Assembly: GCF_003932715.1 (NCBI RefSeq)
Contig: NZ_CP020700.1
Coordinates: 6,904,501 to 6,968,500, forward strand
From: Streptomyces tsukubensis
Lineage (GTDB): Bacteria; Actinomycetota; Actinomycetes; Streptomycetales; Streptomycetaceae
Direction: 5' to 3'
Length of the DNA stretch: 64,000 nucleotides
Notes under the pieces: model-generated
Seen by the model: the letters and a program-made list of their open reading frames with translations, nothing else
Told to the model about the DNA's origin: nothing
Database searches by the model: none
Program-made: the position numbers and the translations under genes
In this document: one piece after another, positions 7,802-15,167 of the stretch
Numbering within the stretch: the first letter of the stretch is position 1
Layout of the letters: each line of letters begins with the position of its first letter

Positions 7802-8731
7802 ATGACCACGGCTCTGCCCCGACCGCTCCACATGCTTTCCGCCACCGAGCTGGCGGCCGCAGCCGGTGACCGCCGCTGGCCGAAGTGGCAGAGCATGGCA
7901 CTGATGCACTCACTGAAACTGCCTGTACTCAACGCCTGCCTCATCCCACCCGGCCACAGCGCTGCCGCCGGCCTTCTGGCCGCCGCTACCGGAACTCGGA
8001 CGCTGATGATCCGCTCGGACGGTGGGGTGGAGAAGAAGCAGTACTACCGAGGTGGTAATACCTTCGGAATCGAGGAGATCGGGCCAAGGGCCACCGGGCT
8101 GCTGGCGGACGGGCGAGCGGTGATACTCGCGGAGCCCACCAACCGCTTCACCAACCGCCTGACCGTCCTGCTCCGTATGGACCGGCCCGGCCTCGGCCGT
8201 CCCGGTTCACTGACCCTGGAAGCCCTGGGGCCCGGCTACGACGTCGCGGATCTGACCCGCGGGCAGATCCCGCCACAGGTCACCGCGCACTTGGATGATG
8301 TCGACTTCACCCGCTACGAGTCGCCCCGCTGGCAAGAGTGGAAGTTCACCGGGGATCAGTGCATCGGCGGTGAGGACGCCCGCCGCCTGCGCCGCCTTGA
8401 GCGGCTCGCCACCCAGACCCTCACCGATGGCGGCCACCTCGACGGCGAGGCAGGCGCCGAGCACGCCGAGGCCTGGCTCCGGCAGCGCGGCTACCTGCAG
8501 CTGTTCGGACCGCAGCCGACCCGCGAGGCCCTTGCCAAACGCGCCCGTGGACTCTTCGACGACGCCTTCGTCCTCGCCCTCGCACAACCGAACCGGAACT
8601 GGCACTGCCTGGCCACCGCGTTCTCCGTCTTCGCAGAACCCCGCGCCCTCTACTGGGACCTGGTCGACGGTGAACGCAAGTACGCCGCGACAACACCGGC
8701 CGCCGCCCGATACACGGGGCGGACCGCATGA
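7802..8731 (+). CDS. Unrecognised protein between HIT and cysteine desulfurase genes
   Basis: A 309-residue protein that I do not recognise. The ATG at 7802 has AGAAGGGGAA about 8 bases upstream, and it is 23 bases after the HIT gene. The first half contains IRSDGGVEKKQYYRGGN, then VILAEPTNRFTNRLTV, and LEALGPGYDVADLTRG. Arg-Ser-Asp followed by an acidic residue, a glycine-rich loop and an EPTNRF strand recall an ATP-grasp-type nucleotide site, but I cannot confirm it. The second half is helical and Arg-rich, with WHCLATAFSVFAEPRALYWDL near the end. There are no membrane segments or signal peptide. Its stop overlaps the start of the cysteine desulfurase gene by 4 bases, so the two are translationally coupled and probably act together. 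Confidence 0.7.
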   Translation: MTTALPRPLHMLSATELAAAAGDRRWPKWQSMALMHSLKLPVLNACLIPPGHSAAAGLLAAATGTRTLMIRSDGGVEKKQYYRGGNTFGIEEIGPRATGLLADGRAVILAEPTNRFTNRLTVLLRMDRPGLGRPGSLTLEALGPGYDVADLTRGQIPPQVTAHLDDVDFTRYESPRWQEWKFTGDQCIGGEDARRLRRLERLATQTLTDGGHLDGEAGAEHAEAWLRQRGYLQLFGPQPTREALAKRARGLFDDAFVLALAQPNRNWHCLATAFSVFAEPRALYWDLVDGERKYAATTPAAARYTGRTA

Positions 8732-9906
8732 GCACCACACCGATCTACCTGGACCACCAGGCCACCACCCCGCTCGACGGGCGCGTTCTGGAGGCCATGC
8801 TGCCGTTCCTCAGCCATGAGTACGGCAACCCCTCCAGCCCGCACGCTTTCGGGCACACCGCCGCCGAGGCCGTTCGCACCGCCCGCCGTCAGGTCGCCGC
8901 ACTGGTTCGCGCGGAGAACGAACGGGAGGTCGTCTTCACCTCCGGCGCCACCGAGGCCAACCATCTCGCCATCGTCGGCGCTGCCCTGGCCGTCCGCCCC
9001 TCGGGCGGGCACCTCGTCACCACCGCAATCGAGCACAAGGCCGTACTCGCCGCTTGCCGACGGCTGGTCGACCACCACGGCTACACCCTCACCCGCGTCG
9101 CCGTCGACGGGTACGGCCGCGTCTGCCCGGCCGACATCGCCGCCGTACTCACCCGGAACACGGTGCTCGTCTCGGTGATGCACGGCAACAACGAGATCGG
9201 TACCCTGCAGCGGCTCGCGGACATCGCCGAGATCACCGCCTCGCGCCGAATCGTCCTGCACACCGATGCCGCCCAGAGCGCCGGCTACGACCTTCTGGAC
9301 GTCGCCGAACTCGGTGTCGACCTGGCTTCTTTGTCCGGCCATAAAATCCATGGACCCAAGGGCATCGGCGCCCTCTACATACGCGGCGGCACCCCGGTCA
9401 TCGGCCAGCAGACCGGCGGGGGACAGGAACGCGGACTACGGGCCGGTACCCCCAACGTTCCCGCCATTGTGGGCTTCGGTGCCGCCGCTCACCTCGTGAC
9501 CACCGAGACCGTTCCGGCCCCGTCCCGCATCCGAGCCCTGCGCGACCGGCTCCAGGGCCGTCTCCTGGCTGCGATCCCCGGCGCCGCGGTCGATGGGCAC
9601 CCGCACCGGCGGCTGCCCGGGAACCTCAGCCTCACCCTTCCGGGGGTGGAGGCCATCGACCTCCTCGACCGCCTCCCCGGAATCGCTGCCTCCACCGGAT
9701 CGGCCTGCAACACCGGAAGCGCCGAACCCTCCCACGTACTCACCGCGATCGGCCTCACCCGCGGCCAGGCTCGCGCGACTCTCCGGCTCAGCGTAGGCCG
9801 CACCACCACGGACGCCGATATCAACCGGGCCGCCGATCTCATCATCCGCACCGCACACACCTTGATGCCGCCCTCCGGCAGGGCTTGCACAACAACGGTG
9901 ACGTGA
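8728..9906 (+). CDS. Cysteine desulfurase (IscS/NifS/DndA type)
   Basis: A 392-residue fold-type I PLP enzyme that takes sulfur from cysteine as an enzyme persulfide. Visible are LDHQATTPLD at the start, TSGATEANHL (71-80), the PLP-stacking H103 (IEHK), D180 (HTDAAQ), the Schiff-base lysine K206 in SGHKIHGPKG, and the catalytic C327 in STGSACNTG, which is the group I active loop. Length is normal. It overlaps the upstream gene by 4 bases (ATGA). No IscU, MnmA, SufE or dndBCDE genes are next to it, so its sulfur acceptor is not the standard one. It closes the HIT/unknown/desulfurase operon. Confidence 0.92.
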   Translation: MSTTPIYLDHQATTPLDGRVLEAMLPFLSHEYGNPSSPHAFGHTAAEAVRTARRQVAALVRAENEREVVFTSGATEANHLAIVGAALAVRPSGGHLVTTAIEHKAVLAACRRLVDHHGYTLTRVAVDGYGRVCPADIAAVLTRNTVLVSVMHGNNEIGTLQRLADIAEITASRRIVLHTDAAQSAGYDLLDVAELGVDLASLSGHKIHGPKGIGALYIRGGTPVIGQQTGGGQERGLRAGTPNVPAIVGFGAAAHLVTTETVPAPSRIRALRDRLQGRLLAAIPGAAVDGHPHRRLPGNLSLTLPGVEAIDLLDRLPGIAASTGSACNTGSAEPSHVLTAIGLTRGQARATLRLSVGRTTTDADINRAADLIIRTAHTLMPPSGRACTTTVT

Positions 9907-9962
9907 GTTGAAGCATGCACGGGCCGTTGTGCGCCGGGCGCGCGTGGGGCAGCGTGTGCCGT

Positions 9963-10931
9963 ATGCCGAAGCAGCCGTGGACCGCGGACCGGGTCGCCGA
10001 TCAGACCGGGCGGACAGCCGTCGTGACCGGGGCCAACAGCGGCCTGGGCCTGGAGACGGCGAGGGCGCTCGCCCACAAGGGCGCGGAGGTCGTCATCGCC
10101 GTACGGAACAAGGAGAAGGGGGAGCGCGCCCGCGCGGAGATCGCCGCCGGATTCTCCGCCGGACACCTGGACGGCCGGCTCCGCGTCCGTACGGTCGACC
10201 TCGCCGACCTCGACTCCGTCCGCGCCTTCGCGGACGGCCTGCACGGCGAATGCGACCGGATCGACCTGCTGATCAACAACGCGGGCGTGCTGGCACCACC
10301 CCGGACCCTCAGCCCCCAGGGCCACGAAACCCAGTTCGCCGTCAACTACCTCGGCCACTTCGCCCTGACCGGCCTGCTGTTCCCCCTGCTGACCGGCGAC
10401 AACGCCCGGATCGTCACCGTCACGTCGATCGCGCACCGCGTCGGCCGCATCCACTGGAACGACCTCCACGGCCGGCGCTCCTACTCCGCCGCGGGCTTCT
10501 ACTGCCAGTCGAAGCTGGCCAACGCGGTCTTCGGTACGGAGCTCCACCGCCGACTGGACAGCGCCGGGAGCCCGGTCCGGAGCGTCCTCGCCCACCCCGG
10601 CTACACGGCAACCAACCTGCTGATCGGAGGCCCGATCGGCCTGGCGAAGCTCGTCGGCAGGGTCGGGGCGCTCAGCCGGATCGGCCAGACCCCGGCGCAG
10701 GGCGCACTGCCCCAGCTGTACGCGGCCACCGAGCCCGGCATCCGCGGCGGCGAGTACATCGGCCCCGACGGCCTCCTCGAACTCCGCGGCACCCCCACCC
10801 GCGTCCGCCTGAAGAAGGCCGCGACGGCCCCGGAGACCGGCCGCCGCCTGTGGGAGCTGTCGGAGCGGCTGACGGAGGTACGGTTCCGGATCCCGGCCCG
10901 GGAGGAGAAACCGGACGCCCCCGGGGCATGA
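9963..10931 (+). CDS. Short-chain dehydrogenase/reductase (retinol dehydrogenase-like)
   Basis: A 322-residue NAD(P)-dependent oxidoreductase. The nucleotide motif TGANSGLG lies at about residue 23. R47 in VIAVRNKEKG favours NADP(H). NNAG is at about 103, the catalytic Ser in TVTSIAHR, and YCQSK carries the catalytic Tyr and Lys. The substrate is unknown; this SDR subgroup is often annotated as retinol dehydrogenase or oxidoreductase. The ATG at 9963 gives a conventional N terminus (MPKQPWTADRVADQTGR). The stop codon lies inside the loop of a perfect hairpin. Its promoter must lie in the 56 bases after the desulfurase gene or upstream of it. Confidence 0.9.
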   Translation: MPKQPWTADRVADQTGRTAVVTGANSGLGLETARALAHKGAEVVIAVRNKEKGERARAEIAAGFSAGHLDGRLRVRTVDLADLDSVRAFADGLHGECDRIDLLINNAGVLAPPRTLSPQGHETQFAVNYLGHFALTGLLFPLLTGDNARIVTVTSIAHRVGRIHWNDLHGRRSYSAAGFYCQSKLANAVFGTELHRRLDSAGSPVRSVLAHPGYTATNLLIGGPIGLAKLVGRVGALSRIGQTPAQGALPQLYAATEPGIRGGEYIGPDGLLELRGTPTRVRLKKAATAPETGRRLWELSERLTEVRFRIPAREEKPDAPGA

Positions 10932-10942
10932 CCCCGGGGGCG
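10916..10942. terminator. Hairpin terminator at the SDR stop codon
   Basis: CGCCCCCGGGG (10916-10926) pairs perfectly with CCCCGGGGGCG (10932-10942). The loop CATGA contains the SDR stop codon TGA (10929-10931). It lies 18 bases before the end of the convergent DUF397 gene (10960), so it can act for both. Confidence 0.75.
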
Positions 10943-10959
10943 GGCGGAGAGCGGGTGGA

Positions 10960-11256
10960 TCAGCCGCGCGAGGCGTAGCCGATGAACTGCGTCCAGGCGG
11001 CGTTGCCGACGGTGAAGTGCGGGCGGGTGATGTCCTTGGAGTCCCGGACATGCACGGCGGCGGTGGAGGCGCAGACTTCCACGCAGTTGTCGCCCTGCGC
11101 ACTGCTGTGGCTGGACTTGGTCCATCCGACCTCGACGCAGCTATCGCCCTGCGCGCTGCTGTAGCTGGACTTGGACCAGGCAACCTCGACGCAGTCGTCG
11201 CCTTGTGCGCTGCTGTAGCTGGACTTGAACCAGGTCAGCTGGATGCTGTCGCTCAT
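10960..11256 (-). CDS. DUF397 protein with a triplicated core motif
   Basis: A 98-residue DUF397 protein. Normal DUF397 proteins are about 60-80 residues with one W-x-K-S-S-Y-S...C-V-E-V unit followed by a VRDSK...F strand. Here the unit W(F/S/T)KSS(Y/H)SSAQGD(D/S/N)CVEV occurs three times in a row (residues about 9-24, 27-42 and 45-60), followed by a single normal C-terminal half (VHVRDSKDITRP ... WTQFIGYA). Its ATG overlaps the stop of the HTH gene by 4 bases. DUF397 proteins pair with XRE-type regulators and are thought to modulate them; the mechanism is not fully known. Confidence 0.92.
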   Translation of the reverse strand: MSDSIQLTWFKSSYSSAQGDDCVEVAWSKSSYSSAQGDSCVEVGWTKSSHSSAQGDNCVEVCASTAAVHVRDSKDITRPHFTVGNAAWTQFIGYASRG

Positions 11257-12116
11257 AGTGCTCCTCGGATGCGCTCCAGCAGGCCCACGGATTCGAGGGG
11301 GCTGAGGGCCTGTGAGCGGAGTCTTGCATACCGCTGGTACAGGATGGCGACCTGTTTCAGCTCTGAGATCAGCCGTCCGCTTTCCTGTCCCTCGCAGTAA
11401 GCAAGGCGTTTTCCTCCTGGGGTTTCCGCCAGACGAATGGGCCCGGCAAGACAGGCATGATGTTCGCTGTTGGCAGGCATGATCTGGATAGTGACGTTCC
11501 TGAGCTTGGACAATCGCAGGATGTGATCGAACAGGTCCCGGGTCACTTCCAGGCCACCCAGGCGGCGTATCAGCACCGACTCCTCGATGATGAAATCGAA
11601 AGTGGTGTTGGGGCGATCGGTCAGCAATCGTTGGCGTTCCAGACGTCGTTGAACCCGGGCTTCCAGCGCATCATCGGTCAAGGGCGGCATGTCGTTCTCG
11701 CAGAGAGCGCGCATGTAGCCCTCGGACTGGAGCATGCCCGGGATCAGCCTGCACTCATAGGTGCACAGGCTCGGGGCTGTACGCTCCAACCGCGCCCACT
11801 GGCGGAACCACGCCGCCAACCCCGGATCCCGCCTCGTCAGATGCTTCGCCCCCTCCCTCAGCGCCCCCGTGTTCCCCGTCGCGCCCTCCCCCCGCTCCAC
11901 ATACGCCTCGTCCGGCATCCTGCGGCCCCGTTCCACCGATTCCACCGTGTGTTTCGAGAAGCGCACGATCTCCGCGAACTCCGCCCGACTGAGGCCCGCG
12001 TGTTCCCTCAGGGCCTGGACCATCGCCCCGAAAGTGCGCAGACTGTCCGACGGGTCGGGTTCCCGCTCCCAGTCGTCGTCGTCCTCGTTCGCCGGAGTCT
12101 CGGCGGTGTTGGTCAT
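11253..12116 (-). CDS. Helix-turn-helix regulator paired with DUF397 (Scr1-like)
   Basis: A 287-residue XRE-type regulator. An acidic N terminus (NEDDDDWEREPD) precedes the helix-turn-helix (about residues 28-75, ALREHAGLSRAEFAEIV...TVESVERGRRMPDE). The large C-terminal domain (about 105-287, DUF5753 type) carries RLIPGMLQSEGYMRAL, ESVLIRRLGG and LERIRGAL. This is the standard Streptomyces HTH/DUF397 partner, compare the Scr1/Scr2 pair. The ATG at 12116 has GGAGG 9 bases upstream and the long open frame further upstream is shadow. It is divergent from an ATPase gene. Confidence 0.9.
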   Translation of the reverse strand: MTNTAETPANEDDDDWEREPDPSDSLRTFGAMVQALREHAGLSRAEFAEIVRFSKHTVESVERGRRMPDEAYVERGEGATGNTGALREGAKHLTRRDPGLAAWFRQWARLERTAPSLCTYECRLIPGMLQSEGYMRALCENDMPPLTDDALEARVQRRLERQRLLTDRPNTTFDFIIEESVLIRRLGGLEVTRDLFDHILRLSKLRNVTIQIMPANSEHHACLAGPIRLAETPGGKRLAYCEGQESGRLISELKQVAILYQRYARLRSQALSPLESVGLLERIRGAL

Positions 12117-12266
12117 TCGCGGCCACCTCCGTGGTGCGTGACGGCGCGGGACGGAATGAGCCGCGCTGAACTCACCCAGCGTGACCAGGAGTGCACCGTA
12201 CCGTCCATCGAACAGCTCCGTACGGGGAATCGGCGTACGGAGGTAACCGCTGGTGGACACGCGCAT

Positions 12267-12740
12267 ATGCCCGTCACCGTAGCCACCATGAGCACTTCTG
12301 CCACTGAATTCCCGCTTACCGTACGTGTGTTCTCCCAGCGGCTGATCTGCTCGCCGCGCGGGGCGCGGCGGGCGCGGGTACTCACCCGGGACCATCTCCT
12401 CGGCTGGGAGGTTCCGTACGACCCGGCCGAGCGGGCGGAGCACGTTGTTGCCGAGCTGGCGTCCAACGCCGTGCGGCATGCCCGGGTGCCGGGGCGGGGA
12501 TTCAAGCTGGGGCTGAGGCTGGACCGGGTGGCGGGGGTGGTACGGGTCGAGGTCACCGATGCGCGGGGGGAGCGGCTGCCGGAGGTGCCGCCCCCGCTTG
12601 TGGACGGTGAGGGGGAGAGCGGGCGCGGGCTGCTGCTGGTGATCGCGCTCGCCGACCGCTGGGGGTGGGAGCCGTACGCGCCCAGCGGCAAGACCGTCTG
12701 GGCCGAGATCGACCTGAAGGCGCCGCCAACAAGGGCATGA
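12267..12740 (+). CDS. HATPase_c anti-sigma-like ATP-binding protein
   Basis: A 157-residue GHKL-fold ATPase domain of the RsbW type. The N-box is HVVAELASNAVRHA (about residues 64-77), followed by VRVEVTDARG and a GRGLLLVIALADRWG box. In this family the domain binds ATP and can phosphorylate or sequester partner proteins; many Streptomyces copies sit next to HTH/DUF397 pairs and lack an obvious sigma factor. The ATG at 12267 has GGTGGA 9 bases upstream; ATG 12288 is an alternative. It is divergent from the HTH gene, which completes a trio. Confidence 0.88.
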   Translation: MPVTVATMSTSATEFPLTVRVFSQRLICSPRGARRARVLTRDHLLGWEVPYDPAERAEHVVAELASNAVRHARVPGRGFKLGLRLDRVAGVVRVEVTDARGERLPEVPPPLVDGEGESGRGLLLVIALADRWGWEPYAPSGKTVWAEIDLKAPPTRA

Positions 12741-12851
12741 CCGGCAATTTCGCCAGTCGTATGAAATCTCGGTACTGACCCTTTACCAGCATGCCCATGA
12801 CAATCTACGGTGCTCCGCGTACCACCCCACCTCCGTTCAAAGGAGTCGGCG

Positions 12852-13925
12852 ATGGCCGGACTGCTCAATGTCCTGACGGCGACGCAGAAACCGCGAGTCC
12901 ACCCGTACATCCGGCAGCTCCTCGCCAAGGCGGAGGCGCTGCACGGGGTGGATTCGGGGGCGTACCGAGGCATTCACAACCAGTACTTCCGGATGCCCGC
13001 ACAAGTGCCGGGTGCCGCGCTGAGTGAGCGGCACTACGACGCGCTGGGGGACTTACCCGTGGGGCTGGAGCGGTTATACCGGCGGGTCGTCGTGGTCGAC
13101 CTGCTCTCCGCCTGCTCCAGCGAGTGCGTCTTCTGCATCCGCGGACTGTACGACCCGCACACCCGCAGCGGATCCGAACTCTCCGCCATCGTCGACTACC
13201 TGGCCGGTGACCCGCATCTCCGCGAGGTGCTGATCACCGGCGGTGACCCGCTGATCTCGCCGAAGAAGCTCGGTGAGCTGGTGGACGCGATCGCCGCCGA
13301 GGCGCCCGGTATCCAGGTGATCCGGATCGGCACCCGGCTGCCCGTCCAGCAGCCGGCCGCCTTCCGTGAGAACACCTACGACATCTTCCGCCGCCACGCG
13401 GACCGCTTCTCCTTCGATATCGCCGTCCAGATCAACCACCCCTTCGAGCTCCAGCCCGAGGCGGTCGACGTCCTGCGGAACCTGAGACGCTGCGGGGTCC
13501 GGCTCTACAGTCAGAACGTCCTGCTGAAGGGCGTCAACGATGACCTGGACACCCTGACGGAGCTGTACGACCAGCTCAGGACGCTCCGGGTGATACCGCA
13601 CTACCTCTTCCACGCGGTGCCCATGGTGGGAACCGACGAATTCCGGACCTCCGTCGCCCGGGGGCTGGACCTGGCCCGGCAGCTCACCGCCAACGGCCGG
13701 GTCAGCGGGCTCGGAAAGCCGATGTTCGCGCTGATGACGGCGGTGGGGAAGGTCGTCCTCTACGAGGGCAGCATCCTCGACGACCGGGACGGCCTGCTGA
13801 CCGTCCGCACCGAGTACCGGCTGGACGAGCGGCAGCGCTGGAATCCGGGCTACCGGCTGCCGGATGCGGCGACCGTCGGTCCCGGGGGGACGCTCGACGT
13901 GCGCTACGTCGACGGTGTCGGCTGA
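12852..13925 (+). CDS. KamA/EpmB-like radical SAM aminomutase with two TTA codons
   Basis: A 357-residue radical-SAM protein of the lysine 2,3-aminomutase family. The [4Fe-4S] motif is C88-x3-C92-x2-C95 (CSSECVFC). Next come ITGGDPL (SAM-binding GGD) and IRIGTRLPV. GLGKPMF near residue 292 aligns with the PLP-lysine loop of KamA. It is shorter than clostridial KamA (about 416) because the C-terminal zinc region is absent, as in EpmB-like members. The ATG at 12852 has AAGGAG 7 bases upstream. Codons 68 and 75 are both TTA (13053-13055 and 13074-13076), implying bldA-dependent translation. The MFS gene starts at the base after its stop. Amino-acid substrate is unknown. Confidence 0.85.
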   Translation: MAGLLNVLTATQKPRVHPYIRQLLAKAEALHGVDSGAYRGIHNQYFRMPAQVPGAALSERHYDALGDLPVGLERLYRRVVVVDLLSACSSECVFCIRGLYDPHTRSGSELSAIVDYLAGDPHLREVLITGGDPLISPKKLGELVDAIAAEAPGIQVIRIGTRLPVQQPAAFRENTYDIFRRHADRFSFDIAVQINHPFELQPEAVDVLRNLRRCGVRLYSQNVLLKGVNDDLDTLTELYDQLRTLRVIPHYLFHAVPMVGTDEFRTSVARGLDLARQLTANGRVSGLGKPMFALMTAVGKVVLYEGSILDDRDGLLTVRTEYRLDERQRWNPGYRLPDAATVGPGGTLDVRYVDGVG

Positions 13926-15167
13926 GTGCCCCCGTACCCGCAGGTGACGGGCTATCGGACCCTGCTGACGAACAGCCGGGTGGGCTGGTGGCTGGTCGCC
14001 ACCGTCGGCACCCGGCTCGCCGTCTGCACGATTCCCCTCGGAGTCGTCTTCGCCGCCGAGGAGCACACCGGCTCCTACGCCTGGGGCGCCGTCATCGCCT
14101 GCGCCTTCGCGGGCGGTGAGGCGATCGGCGCGCCCCGGATGGGCGCGCGCTTCCAGCACCGGCCGCTCCGCAGGGAACTGGCGGGCGTCTCGGTGATCCA
14201 TGCCGTCGCGCTGGCCTCCATGGTCGTCACGCTGTCCCTCGGGATGCCCCTCGCCGCCGCGGCCCTCGCGGCCGTCGGCGGCGCCGCGGCGAGCGGGACC
14301 TTCGGCGGACTGCGGACCCTGATCGTCCGTCTCGTCCCCGGCTCCCGGGAGAAGGCGCTGGCACTCGATGTGATCGTCAATCAGCTGTGCCAGATCGCGG
14401 GTCCCGCGCTGGCCGCCGCCGTGGCCGTGGCCTGGACCGCCGACGTACCGCTGCTGATCGTCTGCGGCGGTCTGCTGATCGCCGCCGCCTCGGCCGTCAA
14501 ACTCCCCGACTCCCTCAGTGCAGGGGAGCACGGCGCCGGAGGGTCCGGGGGGCGGGCCCGGCCGCCGACCTCGGCCGTCATCCGGGCGATCTGGCCGTCC
14601 CTGGTCGTCGCCACGCTGGTGCTGATGCTCCAAGCCGTACTGGAGGTCGCCCTGCCCGGCATCATCGGGGATCGCGACGGACCGCCCGCCTGGGCCGGAC
14701 TCGCCCTCTCCGGCCTCGCGGTCACCAGCATCGTCGGCAGTTTCCTCTACGGCCTCCGGCGCTGGCGCGGCCGCCCGCACCACCACACCCTGGTGCTGTC
14801 CGGGGTGTTCGCCCTGATCGTCACCGCCGTGGGGCTGACCGCCTCCCCGGTCATGACCGTCGTCCTGGTCACCGGCTGCGGGTTCTTCCACGCCGCCGCG
14901 ACCACGTCACGGAGCCTCACGGTCACCGAGGTACTCCCCGCCGAGGACTGGCCCGTGGGCTTCTCCCTGCTCTACTCGTGGGGCGCGGTCGGCTTCACGG
15001 TGGCCAGCGGCATCAGCGCCCTGTTCCTCGCGGCAGGCAACGCGGACGTCCTGCTGATCGCCTTCGGCGTCATCGTTCTGGTGGGCTCCGCACTGACCTG
15101 GTGGTTCGAGCGCATCACCCTCACGGCCGGAGCCGGGCGGGAGAGTGCCGCCGAAGTCAGAACCTGA
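13926..15167 (+). CDS. MFS transporter coupled to the radical-SAM gene
   Basis: A 413-residue membrane protein with about 11-12 hydrophobic segments and a hydrophilic central loop (about residues 195-215, Gly/Arg-rich) between two halves, as in MFS drug or small-molecule exporters. The GTG start follows the TGA of the aminomutase with no gap, so the two are certainly cotranscribed. This suggests export or import of the product or substrate of that enzyme. No substrate-specific motif is seen. The last 11 bases overlap the convergent phosphatase gene. Confidence 0.88.
   Translation: MPPYPQVTGYRTLLTNSRVGWWLVATVGTRLAVCTIPLGVVFAAEEHTGSYAWGAVIACAFAGGEAIGAPRMGARFQHRPLRRELAGVSVIHAVALASMVVTLSLGMPLAAAALAAVGGAAASGTFGGLRTLIVRLVPGSREKALALDVIVNQLCQIAGPALAAAVAVAWTADVPLLIVCGGLLIAAASAVKLPDSLSAGEHGAGGSGGRARPPTSAVIRAIWPSLVVATLVLMLQAVLEVALPGIIGDRDGPPAWAGLALSGLAVTSIVGSFLYGLRRWRGRPHHHTLVLSGVFALIVTAVGLTASPVMTVVLVTGCGFFHAAATTSRSLTVTEVLPAEDWPVGFSLLYSWGAVGFTVASGISALFLAAGNADVLLIAFGVIVLVGSALTWWFERITLTAGAGRESAAEVRT

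Noticed and set aside
4462..9906. Standard DNA phosphorothioation (Dnd or Ssp) system
   Set aside because: Only a desulfurase and a related methyltransferase are present; dndBCDE and sspBCD-like genes are absent.
12852..15167. Part of a beta-lysine antibiotic cluster
   Set aside because: No NRPS, PKS or tailoring genes are next to the radical-SAM/MFS pair.
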